Shown: positions 1-6,814 of the stretch, in pieces
Layout: every line of letters starts with the position of its first letter
Numbering within the stretch: the stretch's first letter is position 1
NCBI GenBank assembly: GCA_903829565.1
Contig: CAIKQM010000451.1
Span: forward strand, 1-6,814
DNA: 6,814 nucleotides
Direction of reading: 5' to 3'
Source: an uncultured Planctomycetota bacterium
GTDB lineage: Bacteria > Planctomycetota > UBA1135 > GCA-002686595
The notes under the pieces: generated by a model
Databases searched by the model: none
What the model was told of the DNA's origin: nothing
Seen by the model: only the letters and a program-made list of their open reading frames with translations
Position numbers and translations under genes: made by a program

Positions 1-3000
1 CTCCAGTACCGCGTGACGATCGGCGATTGGGCCGCGGTGCGGGCCTACATTGCCGAGTTGAAGACTGCGGACGAGGACGATGCTCAAGTCGCCTACGACA
101 AGATCCTCTCCTCGCTGGTTCAGGGGCCGCGTCGTCCTGACGATGTGTCGCCGCAAGGTCAGCAGTACATCGAGAAGAACCAGTTTGCGCCGGCGGACAT
201 CGTGCGCCTCGCTGGTTGCACGCCCGGCGAGCTCAAGAAAGAACAACTCACGACTCTCGGGGCGTTGCTCAAGCTCGCGATCGAGCAAGGTCACCGTCCA
301 GAGACCTTTACAGCCGAGTGGAAGCAGCGCGCAGGTGCTGAAGGATTCCCCTTCACGACCCGCTCCCTCGCCAAGCTGTATGTAGCCGCCGGCGAGGCGG
401 GGCAGATGGATGGCCTGCTGCCGAGCGTGGACGAAGCCGTCACCAACAACGATCGCGAGGCGCTGAACCTGATCGCGCGCATGTGCTTGGCCAACATGGT
501 CAAGGACAAGGACAATGCCGCGCGTTGGCAAGTGCAAGCCTGGCAAGCCACGCTGGCCGTGCTGGCATCGGGCAATGTCGAGGAAGTCGAGAAGAACGAG
601 GCACTGCAGCGCGCGGTAGAGCTTGCGCCCAAGATGACCAGCGATCTAGGCGAGCGCTGGTTGGCGGATAGCTTCACCTCGCAACCGGAGCGCGGGCGCG
701 AGATCCTGGCCTCGATTGGCTCGGCCACCGCCAAGGCGCTGCAAAGCGCCACCAACGACGCCGACAAGCGCGCCAAGTTGCTGGAACTGCAACAGACTGC
801 CGGTCAAGCGCTTTTGACACATGCCCCGCAGTTGGCCCAAGAATGGCGCAAGGAGATGTCGTTGCTGGCTTCGAACTGGCTGCGCGAAGCGCAAGCCTCG
901 CTGCAACACGACAAGTCCAAGACCTACGGCCCGCAAGTGCAGCGCGACTCGTACGGCAACATCTACTACTGGGATCCCGAGCAGATGAACCAGCAGTGGG
1001 GTGTCGCCGGTGTGCGTGCGGCGCGCGTGATTGAAGCGCGCCCCAACGCGGACTGGATGGCCTTGGTGGACACCACACTGCGCCCGCGACTGGAAGCGGC
1101 CACGGCACAGCTGTACTTGAAGGTGGGCGAGGACCTGGATGCCTTCCCCTTCATCGAGACCCTTGCGCCCACGCAACCGGCGCAAGCCAAGGACCTCGCC
1201 GACGAGTTCCTGCGCGTGTGGGCCCGCAACAACAACCCCAATGCCGAACGCAATCGGAACCAGATGTTCGTCTACAGCTTTGGCTTTGACGAACGCGCCA
1301 ACGGCATTCCGCTGACGCGCTCCAAGCAAGAGCGCAACTTGAAGAGCCTGGGCGAGCTCGTGGCACGCTTGCGCGCGGCTGGCCTAGCCGTATCGGGGCC
1401 GTTGTTGGCCGAGGCCTTCAAAGCGGCCCACGGCGGCGCCGAGGTGTACCGCATCGAAGCGGTCGAGCAGATCTTCGGCGCCATTGACGCCTTGGATCCC
1501 GAGACCTTTGCCACGCTGCTGGACAGCATGCGCATGAACCTCGCCACAGTGTGGCGCGATGCGGCGCAACAGGAACAAGCCAAGACCAAGCGCACCAAGA
1601 AGGACATCGAAGCCGAGGTCGTGGCCGGCTACGAGCAAGCGCGCTTGACACTAGGTCGGGCCTTGACGGCGCAGCCTGAGGCATGGCGCTTGTGGGCGGT
1701 GCAAGCGGCCTTGATGCACGATGAGAACGAGTGGAATGCCTCGCTGAAGAAGAGCGCCAAGTATGCCGAACAGCGCATGGCGGCCTTCAACACCTTTGCC
1801 AAAGCAGCCACGCTGTACGCCGCTTCGCTGCCGGAGAATGATCCCTCCAAGGAAACAGGCTCCGTCTACGACACGTGGTTCTATGCAGCTCTCGGCGCGA
1901 GCGACTTGCGCGCGGTGAATCACGAGAAGCAACTCGCCACCGCTGAGATCGGCAAGATCAAAGCTGCTATCGAGGCTTTGGGAGAGCCGCGCGCCAAACG
2001 TCACATCGAGTACTTCGCCAACTCACTCGCCAGCCGCGTCGGCACGGTCAATCCCGCCGTCAAGCTGCGCTATGTGCGCGAAGGGCTTGCCATCACCGGC
2101 GAGAGCAAGCTCGTGCGCGATCTGTTGCAGCTGAATGCCTACTACAGCGATCTGGTCACCGAGATCCAGTTGAAGACCAGCATCGATGGCAGCTCGCGCG
2201 TGGGCCATGGCGGAACCTTTGGTTTGCGCGTCGACTTGCGCCACACGCGCGACATCGAGCGTGAGTCGGGTGGCTTTGGCAAGTACCTGCAGAACCAGAA
2301 CAACTCGATGTATGCGTTCAACTACGGACGCCCGACCGAGAACTATCGCGACAAGTTCGATGAGGCGGCACGCACTGCCTTGTCCGAGCACTTTGAAGTG
2401 CTGTCGCTGGTCTTCAACGACGCCAAGGTGCAGTCGACACCTGACGAGGAGCTGGGTTGGCGTATCACGCCCTACGCCTACATCCTTTTGAAGCCGCGCG
2501 GCGCGCAAGTGGATCGCGTGCCCGCATTGAAGCTCGACCTCGACTTCCTCGATATCAGCGGCTACGTGGTCTTGCCGATCGAAAGCTCCATGCTGCCGAT
2601 CGATGCCGTGCCCGAGCGCGGCGATGCGCGCCCCTTCAAGGCCAACACGCTGACGCAGATTCTGGATGAGAAGCAGTGGAAGGACGGCAAGCTGTCTTTG
2701 GAGATCAAGGCGGTAGGCACCGGCCTGCCGGGCGATTGGAGCGAGCTCGTCAGCTTCGGTCATCCTGGTCTCAAGCTCGTCAAGAGCGAGGACTCGGGCG
2801 CGCAAGTCACGCGCTTCCTTGAAGACGGCAGCGGCGTCGAATGCGAACGCCGTGTGGTGTACCAGCTCGAATCGGAAGGCGGCGCTGAAGCAGCAACCAC
2901 CTTTGCTTTCGCGACACCGAAGATCGAAGTCGCCGATGCACAGCTCTACCGCTATGACGATGCGGATCTGGTCGCCACTCAAGCCTCGGTCGAGCTGCGT

Positions 3001-3327
3001 CGCGGTGTGGCCGAGCGTGGTCGTGCTTGGATGATGTGGTTGGCGATCCTTGCGCTGGGCGCTGGCGGAGCCGCATGGATGTGGACGCGACGCACCCAGC
3101 GCAACGAAGCCGCGCCCGCACGTTTCCCCTTGCCGCAAGAAGCCACGGCTTTCTCGGTGCTGGCGCTGTTGCGTGACATCGAACGCCATGGCGGACTCAG
3201 TGGTTCGGACCTCAACACGTTGCAACGCGAAATCGCGGAGCTCGAACGCGGCTTCTTCGCCGGTGAATCTGCGCCCTCGGTGGATCTACGCGCCGTAGCC
3301 CAACGCTGGGCCGTCAAGGCCGCTTGA
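1..3327 (+). CDS. Large C-terminally membrane-anchored protein of unknown function (5'-truncated)
   Basis: I do not recognise this family. The frame is open from base 1, and the first possible start, GTG at 13, has no ribosome site before it. Counting from that GTG it has 1,104 residues. Residues 1 to about 715 are almost all helix-forming and look like a degenerate TPR-type solenoid (for example around 540-575), with a lysine-rich linker near 524-530. From about 717 to 1000 the pattern is beta-rich. It opens with a signature-like stretch at 737-782 that contains RHTRDIERESGGFGKYLQNQ, followed by FNYGRP. Residues 1005-1025 form one hydrophobic membrane segment followed by RRTQR, so the last 78 residues should be cytoplasmic and the bulk should face outward. 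Such a topology needs an N-terminal signal peptide. None is present, which supports a true start upstream of the window. The tail is helical and loosely recalls BatD-type tails, but this is a weak resemblance. The next gene follows after 15 bases and is probably co-transcribed. Confidence 0.85.
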   Translation, partial: LQYRVTIGDWAAVRAYIAELKTADEDDAQVAYDKILSSLVQGPRRPDDVSPQGQQYIEKNQFAPADIVRLAGCTPGELKKEQLTTLGALLKLAIEQGHRPETFTAEWKQRAGAEGFPFTTRSLAKLYVAAGEAGQMDGLLPSVDEAVTNNDREALNLIARMCLANMVKDKDNAARWQVQAWQATLAVLASGNVEEVEKNEALQRAVELAPKMTSDLGERWLADSFTSQPERGREILASIGSATAKALQSATNDADKRAKLLELQQTAGQALLTHAPQLAQEWRKEMSLLASNWLREAQASLQHDKSKTYGPQVQRDSYGNIYYWDPEQMNQQWGVAGVRAARVIEARPNADWMALVDTTLRPRLEAATAQLYLKVGEDLDAFPFIETLAPTQPAQAKDLADEFLRVWARNNNPNAERNRNQMFVYSFGFDERANGIPLTRSKQERNLKSLGELVARLRAAGLAVSGPLLAEAFKAAHGGAEVYRIEAVEQIFGAIDALDPETFATLLDSMRMNLATVWRDAAQQEQAKTKRTKKDIEAEVVAGYEQARLTLGRALTAQPEAWRLWAVQAALMHDENEWNASLKKSAKYAEQRMAAFNTFAKAATLYAASLPENDPSKETGSVYDTWFYAALGASDLRAVNHEKQLATAEIGKIKAAIEALGEPRAKRHIEYFANSLASRVGTVNPAVKLRYVREGLAITGESKLVRDLLQLNAYYSDLVTEIQLKTSIDGSSRVGHGGTFGLRVDLRHTRDIERESGGFGKYLQNQNNSMYAFNYGRPTENYRDKFDEAARTALSEHFEVLSLVFNDAKVQSTPDEELGWRITPYAYILLKPRGAQVDRVPALKLDLDFLDISGYVVLPIESSMLPIDAVPERGDARPFKANTLTQILDEKQWKDGKLSLEIKAVGTGLPGDWSELVSFGHPGLKLVKSEDSGAQVTRFLEDGSGVECERRVVYQLESEGGAEAATTFAFATPKIEVADAQLYRYDDADLVATQASVELRRGVAERGRAWMMWLAILALGAGGAAWMWTRRTQRNEAAPARFPLPQEATAFSVLALLRDIERHGGLSGSDLNTLQREIAELERGFFAGESAPSVDLRAVAQRWAVKAA

Positions 3328-3328
3328 C

Positions 3329-3333
3329 AGGAG
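3329..3333 (+). promoter_or_regulatory. Shine-Dalgarno site for the oxidoreductase gene
   Basis: AGGAG lies two bases after the stop codon of the upstream gene and nine bases before ATG at 3343. It supports that start and tight translational linkage to the preceding gene. Confidence 0.75.
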
Positions 3334-3342
3334 CTTGCTCGC

Positions 3343-4710
3343 ATGTGGACTCGTGACCCCCTTCTCACTCGTCGGTCCCTCCTGCAAGCATCCGCAGCTG
3401 CGGCCGCACTGGCCGCGGTAGGCTGCCATAGTCCGGCGGTTGCCCCGCAACCGCCGCGCAAGCGCACACAAGGCCGTTTGCGCCATGCCGGCATCGGCGT
3501 GGGAGGCATGGGCGGCAGCGATCTCGCGCAAATCGCCAAGCATCCCGACGTGGACATCGTGGCGCTGTGCGATGTGGACGAAGGATTCCTCCAAGAGGCC
3601 GCCAAGAAGCATCCCAAGGCGCGGCTGTATCGCGATTGGCGCCAGCTTTTGCGCGAGAGTGATGACATCGACTCGGTGCATGTCACCACGCCGGACCACA
3701 TGCACGCGCCCATCTTGCTGGCAGCGTTGGCACGCGGCCTGCATTGCTACGGTCAAAAGCCGTTGACACGTACCGTCAAGGAAGCGCGTGCCGTCGCCGC
3801 CGCCGCCGAGGCTGCGGGCGTGGTCACGCAGATGGGCATCCAGAATCGCTCGAACCTGCCCTACCAACGCGCCAGAGCCGCGTTCCAAACAGGCTTCTTG
3901 GGTCAAGTCTACGAGGTCCATGTGTGGTCCGACCGCCCGGCTGGTTGGTGGCCGCAAGGTGTGGGCCGACCCGAGGGTTCTGATCCCGTGCCCGCTACGC
4001 TTGATTGGGACGGTTGGTTGGGCGTGTCACCCACGCGTCCCTACAAGACCGGGCAGTACCATCCCTTCGCGTGGCGTGGTTGGCGCGACTTCGGCACGGG
4101 CGCACAAGGCGACATGGCCTGTCACTTGATGGATCCGGCGCTGTGGTTCCTCGAGCTGGGCGCGCCGCTGCGCTTGCGCTCGGATGGCCCTACACCCAAC
4201 GACGAGACCTATCCTCTCTGGTCGCGTGTTGAGTACGAGTTCGCAGCCACACCGCACACGACGCGCGGCCCTTTGCAGCTGTACTGGCACGATGGTGGCA
4301 AGCAAGTGCCGGCGGACATCCTGGCCGAGTTCGGTGCCACGGACATCACGAAGAACGGGTGCTTGTTCCTCGGCACCGAAGGCGTGCTGCTGGCGGATCC
4401 GTACAGCGAACCAACGTGCTATCCGGCCGACAAGCACGCGCGTGTGGTCGAGCAAGTGCCGCAGTTCAAGCTGATGGATCACTGGTCCATCTATGTGAAC
4501 GCGTGCCTCGATCGCGGCGCACCGAATGGTGACTTCGCCTATGCAGCGCACCTGACGCAAACGGCGCTCTTGGGCAACATTGCGCTACAGGTCCCGCACG
4601 AAACGCTGGAGTGGAACGAGGCGGGCGGCCGCTTCCGCAACCATGCACAAGCGGACGCCAAACTGCACACGCCGTGGCGCGCCGACTTCGAGGTGCCTGT
4701 ACGCATCTGA
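3343..4710 (+). CDS. Gfo/Idh/MocA family NAD(P)-dependent oxidoreductase with Tat-type lipoprotein signal
   Basis: This is a complete 455-residue protein. Family members oxidise or reduce sugars, inositols and related polyols using NAD(P); the substrate here cannot be read from sequence. The N-terminus has a twin-arginine motif (TRRSLL, residues 9-14), an alanine-rich hydrophobic stretch and a lipobox-like AVGC ending at Cys28. It is therefore predicted to be exported folded through Tat and perhaps lipid-anchored. The Rossmann fold starts at about residue 47 with the dinucleotide-binding glycines GIGVGGMGG (50-58), then ALCDVDE at the end of the second strand and TTPDHMH. The usual family EKP is QKP here (138-140), keeping the lysine. 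The C-terminal domain has the family stretch WRGWRDFGTGAQGDMACHLMD, split as WRGWRDFGTG and AQGDMACHLMD, with the putative catalytic His at 261. The start is fixed by the Shine-Dalgarno site and by the signal peptide. Its neighbour upstream is also predicted to face outward, so they may share a compartment. The family is certain; the specific reaction is not. Confidence 0.93.
   Translation: MWTRDPLLTRRSLLQASAAAAALAAVGCHSPAVAPQPPRKRTQGRLRHAGIGVGGMGGSDLAQIAKHPDVDIVALCDVDEGFLQEAAKKHPKARLYRDWRQLLRESDDIDSVHVTTPDHMHAPILLAALARGLHCYGQKPLTRTVKEARAVAAAAEAAGVVTQMGIQNRSNLPYQRARAAFQTGFLGQVYEVHVWSDRPAGWWPQGVGRPEGSDPVPATLDWDGWLGVSPTRPYKTGQYHPFAWRGWRDFGTGAQGDMACHLMDPALWFLELGAPLRLRSDGPTPNDETYPLWSRVEYEFAATPHTTRGPLQLYWHDGGKQVPADILAEFGATDITKNGCLFLGTEGVLLADPYSEPTCYPADKHARVVEQVPQFKLMDHWSIYVNACLDRGAPNGDFAYAAHLTQTALLGNIALQVPHETLEWNEAGGRFRNHAQADAKLHTPWRADFEVPVRI
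3367..3426 (+). other. Twin-arginine signal peptide with lipobox (coding)
   Basis: This stretch encodes residues 9-28 of the oxidoreductase: TRRSLL, an uninterrupted alanine/leucine core, then A-V-G-C. The last four residues fit the broad lipoprotein pattern but have Ala rather than Leu at position -3, so lipidation is less sure than Tat export. Residue +2 is His, and a proline-rich linker (about 31-41) precedes the Rossmann domain, as expected for a tethered enzyme. Confidence 0.7.
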
Positions 4711-4733
4711 CCGGCCCGCAGCTGATAGATGCG
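4702..4733 (+). repeat. Imperfect inverted repeat spanning the oxidoreductase stop codon
   Basis: CGCATCT (4702-4708) is the reverse complement of AGATGCG (4727-4733), leaving an 18-base spacer. In RNA one further G-U pair is possible inside the stem. No T-run follows, and the left arm is within the coding end, so this is at best a weak hairpin and not a canonical intrinsic terminator. It may be chance. Confidence 0.3.
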
Positions 4734-4772
4734 GACGCGTAAGGCTTGGGGAGGCTAGACTTAGAGCCGCCC
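4711..4772 (+). other. Intergenic gap between oxidoreductase gene and cysD
   Basis: This 62-base gap is the only non-coding stretch of note in the window. It contains half of the inverted repeat, an ACGCGT palindrome (4735-4740), GGGGAGG (4748-4754) and TAGACT (4756-4761). There is no riboswitch-like architecture and it is too short for one such as the SAM class. A cysD promoter, if it exists, lies here or in the end of the upstream gene. Confidence 0.6.
4748..4754 (+). promoter_or_regulatory. Distant Shine-Dalgarno-like site upstream of cysD
   Basis: GGGGAGG is a strong anti-16S match but ends 18 bases before ATG at 4773, well beyond the usual 5-10. No in-frame ATG, GTG or TTG lies between them. 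The in-frame TTG at 4746 precedes this site, so it cannot use it. The site is either unused or works with unusual spacing. Confidence 0.35.
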
Positions 4773-5681
4773 ATGCCCAGCTACCAGCTCGACCACCTGA
4801 GCGCTCTAGAACACGAGGCCATCCACATCCTGCGTGAGATGGCCGCCGAGCGCGAACGCCCCGCGTTGCTCTTCTCCGGCGGCAAGGACTCCATTGTCCT
4901 GCTGCGCCTGGCCGAGAAGGCCTTCCGCCCGGCGCGCCTGCCCTTCCCGATCGTGCATGTGGACACGGGCCACAACTTTCCCGAAGCGATCGAGTACCGC
5001 GACCGCCGCGTCAAGGAGATGGGCGAGCGCCTCGTCGTCGCCAGCGTCGAGGAGTCGATCCGCACCGGACGCGTGGTCGAGGAGAAGGGACCGCGCGCCT
5101 CGCGCAACCGCTTGCAGACGACAACTTTGCTTGACGCCATCGAAGAGCATCAGTTCGATGCCTGCATCGGTGGCGGACGCCGTGACGAGGAACGCGCGCG
5201 CGCCAAAGAGCGCATTTTCAGCCACCGCGACGAGTTCGGTCAGTGGGATCCCAAGAACCAGCGTCCGGAACTGTGGTCGCTGTACAACGCACGCCTGCGC
5301 AAAGGCGAGCACTTCCGCGTCTTCCCCATCTCGAACTGGACCGAGCTGGATGTGTGGATGTATGTGAAGCGCGAGCAACTCGAGCTGCCGTCGATCTACT
5401 TCTCGCACCGTCGTCAAGTGTTCCAGCGCGATGGCATGCTCTACGCCGCGGCCGACTTCCTGCAGCGTTTGCCGAGCGAAACCCTGTTCGAGGAAACCGT
5501 GCGCTTCCGCACCGTAGGCGACATGAGTTGCACCGGTGCCGTGCGCTCGACGGCCTCGACCATTGACGAAGTGATCGCCGAGGTTGCCGCCTCACGCGTC
5601 ACCGAGCGTGGTGCCACACGCGCGGACGACCGCTTCACCGAAGCCGCCATGGAAGACCGCAAGAAGGAGGGCTACTTCTGA
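4773..5681 (+). CDS. cysD: Sulfate adenylyltransferase subunit 2 (ATP sulfurylase small subunit)
   Basis: CysD is the catalytic subunit of the cytoplasmic CysDN ATP sulfurylase, which makes adenosine 5'-phosphosulfate and pyrophosphate from ATP and sulfate, driven by GTP hydrolysis on CysN. From ATG at 4773 it has 302 residues, the same length as E. coli CysD, and the first residues (YQLDHLSALEHEAIHILRE) align with the family start. The in-frame TTG at 4746 would add nine unneeded residues, so I prefer the ATG. Visible marks are the PP-loop SGGKDS (35-40) of the ATP pyrophosphatase superfamily, HVDTGHNFPE (62-71), GGGRRDEERARAKER (133-147), WDPKNQRPELW (158-168), FPISNWTELDVW (184-195) and a C-terminal KKEGYF. 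The segment VGDMSCTGAV (248-257) replaces the E. coli-type LGCWPLTGAV. It lies 62 bases after the oxidoreductase and overlaps cysN by one base. Confidence 0.97.
   Translation: MPSYQLDHLSALEHEAIHILREMAAERERPALLFSGGKDSIVLLRLAEKAFRPARLPFPIVHVDTGHNFPEAIEYRDRRVKEMGERLVVASVEESIRTGRVVEEKGPRASRNRLQTTTLLDAIEEHQFDACIGGGRRDEERARAKERIFSHRDEFGQWDPKNQRPELWSLYNARLRKGEHFRVFPISNWTELDVWMYVKREQLELPSIYFSHRRQVFQRDGMLYAAADFLQRLPSETLFEETVRFRTVGDMSCTGAVRSTASTIDEVIAEVAASRVTERGATRADDRFTEAAMEDRKKEGYF
5664..5670 (+). promoter_or_regulatory. Shine-Dalgarno site for cysN
   Basis: AAGGAGG sits inside the last codons of cysD, ten bases before ATG at 5681. It fixes the cysN start and, with the TGATG overlap, suggests translational coupling that would keep the two subunits in balance. 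Confidence 0.85.
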
Positions 5682-6814
5682 TGTCCGCCTCCAACGAACT
5701 GCTCGCGATGCAAAATGGCGCGGAATTGCTGCGCTTTTCCACCTGTGGCAGCGTCGACGACGGCAAGAGCACGCTCATCGGGCGCCTCTTGTACGACACC
5801 AAGTCGATCTTCGAAGACCAGCTCCAACATGTGGAGGATGTCTCGCGCCGTCGCGGCGACGAGTACACGAACTTGGCGCTCCTGACCGATGGCCTGCGCG
5901 CCGAACGCGAACAAGGCATCACCATCGATGTTGCCTACCGCTACTTTGCGACGCCGCGGCGCAAGTTCATCATCGCTGACACGCCGGGGCATGTGCAGTA
6001 CACGCGCAACATGGTCACAGGCGCCAGCACGGCGAACCTCGCCATCGTGCTCATCGATGCACGCCAAGGTGTGGTCGAACAAACACGGCGCCACTCGCTG
6101 ATTGCATCGCTGTTGCGCATCCCGCATCTGGTCTACGCCATCAACAAGATGGACCTCGTGGGCTGGGATGAAGGCATCTACCGCAAGATCGAGGACGAAG
6201 TGCGCGGCATGGCCGCGCGCTTGGATGTGCAGGATTTGTGCTTCATTCCGATGAGCGCGCTGCATGGCGACAACGTGGTCGACCGCAGCCCGCACACGCC
6301 TTGGTACAAGGGCCCGCCGCTCTTGCATCACTTGGAATCGGTGCACATCGCCTCCGACCGCAACTTGATCGATGTGCGCTTCCCTGTGCAGTGGGTCGTG
6401 CGTCCGCAAAGCGCCGAGTACCACGACTACCGCGGCTACGCGGGTCAGGTGGCTGGCGGCGTGTTGCGCAAGGGCGACGAGGTGGTCGTGCTGCCGAGCG
6501 GCATGACCTCGCGCATCGCCAAGATCGAGACCTTCGACGGCGAGCTCGACGAGGCCTACGCGCCGATGTCCGTGGTTGTGCACCTCGACAGCGATGTGGA
6601 TGTGTCGCGCGGCGACATGTTGTGCCGCCCAAACAACCGCCCCGTAGCCGGTCAGGACTTGGAGGCGATGGTGTGCTGGATGACGGATCAACCGTTGACC
6701 CCGCGCACCAAGTACACGCTCAAGCACACCACGCGCACCACGCGCGCCATGGTCACCGGCATCCAGTACCAGTTGGATGTCAACACAGGCCGGCGCAACG
6801 AAGGCGTGGCCCAG
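5681..6814 (+). CDS. cysN: Sulfate adenylyltransferase subunit 1, GTPase (partial, runs off the right edge)
   Basis: CysN is the regulatory GTPase of ATP sulfurylase; GTP hydrolysis makes APS formation by CysD favourable. The window holds 378 codons with no stop. The G domain carries every expected motif: P-loop GSVDDGKST (23-31), switch I EQGITID (77-83), DTPGH (100-104), NKMD (155-158) and SAL (192-194). Domain 2, EF-Tu-like, follows at about 230-320 (RGYAG at 251-255, RGDM at 311-314). The start of domain 3 is seen through about residue 378. CysN alone is about 475 residues, while CysNC fusions with APS kinase exceed 600, so the cut falls before the point that would tell them apart. The start is set by the Shine-Dalgarno site and the one-base overlap with cysD. 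The gene is commonly named cysN, or cysNC if fused. Confidence 0.96.
   Translation, partial: MSASNELLAMQNGAELLRFSTCGSVDDGKSTLIGRLLYDTKSIFEDQLQHVEDVSRRRGDEYTNLALLTDGLRAEREQGITIDVAYRYFATPRRKFIIADTPGHVQYTRNMVTGASTANLAIVLIDARQGVVEQTRRHSLIASLLRIPHLVYAINKMDLVGWDEGIYRKIEDEVRGMAARLDVQDLCFIPMSALHGDNVVDRSPHTPWYKGPPLLHHLESVHIASDRNLIDVRFPVQWVVRPQSAEYHDYRGYAGQVAGGVLRKGDEVVVLPSGMTSRIAKIETFDGELDEAYAPMSVVVHLDSDVDVSRGDMLCRPNNRPVAGQDLEAMVCWMTDQPLTPRTKYTLKHTTRTTRAMVTGIQYQLDVNTGRRNEGVAQ

Noticed and set aside
2023..3225. 400-codon open frame on the minus strand opposite the large protein gene
   Set aside because: It lies wholly antisense to a well-supported gene, its product shows no recognisable domain, and long antisense frames are expected in GC-rich coding DNA with strong third-position bias.
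3796..3807. Short GCC triplet run in the oxidoreductase gene
   Set aside because: Four GCC codons in an alanine-rich helix (AVAAAAEAAG) are ordinary in this base composition and do not form a notable repeat.
3286..3957. 223-codon minus-strand open frame across the junction of the first two genes
   Set aside because: It spans two + strand genes, including the oxidoreductase Rossmann region, with no domain of its own and no plausible ribosome site noted.
4702..4733. Intrinsic terminator after the oxidoreductase gene
   Set aside because: The stem is only seven base pairs with an 18-base spacer and there is no downstream T-run, so I list it only as an inverted repeat.
4746..4772. Upstream TTG start for cysD
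   Set aside because: It adds nine residues absent from the family, and the strong purine-rich site GGGGAGG lies after it, not before it. ATG at 4773 gives the standard 302-residue length.
5672..6727. 351-codon open frame on the minus strand opposite cysN
   Set aside because: It is antisense to cysN, whose GTPase motifs are all intact on the + strand; the histidine- and arginine-rich translation is typical of a shadow frame.

Overview
The window is a gene-dense, GC-rich bacterial segment with four protein genes, all on the + strand. I see no RNA gene, mobile element, CRISPR array or integration site. The likely source is a Planctomycetota-like bacterium or a relative. This is an inference from three things: a twin-arginine, lipobox-bearing Gfo/Idh/MocA oxidoreductase of a kind abundant in that phylum; a very large, poorly characterised anchored surface or periplasmic protein next to it; and codon use rich in G/C third positions together with many TTG leucine codons. 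No marker gene in the window settles the taxonomy.

Bases 1-4710 hold a probable two-gene unit. The first gene runs in from the left edge and encodes more than 1,100 residues. It has a long helical-repeat part, then a beta-rich part with a strongly signature-like segment, then one membrane segment near the C-terminus and a short cytoplasmic tail. Its function is not recognised. Fifteen bases downstream, behind a clear Shine-Dalgarno site, lies a complete Gfo/Idh/MocA-type NAD(P)-dependent oxidoreductase with a Tat-type lipoprotein signal. Both products are predicted to be outside the cytoplasm or facing out of it.

Bases 4711-4772 are the only real intergenic gap. It holds an imperfect inverted repeat overlapping the preceding stop codon, a distant Shine-Dalgarno-like GGGGAGG, and a TAGACT hexamer just before the next start. 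The gap probably separates two transcription units, but no convincing terminator or promoter is visible.

Bases 4773-6814 hold cysD and the first 378 codons of cysN, overlapping by one base (TGATG). Their products form the GTP-driven ATP sulfurylase that turns sulfate and ATP into adenosine 5'-phosphosulfate, the entry step of assimilatory sulfate activation. The window ends inside cysN, so whether it is fused to APS kinase (CysNC) cannot be decided. I see no clear functional link between the sulfate-activation genes and the upstream pair. I found no convincing undescribed system; the most novel item is the large unrecognised anchored protein at the left edge.
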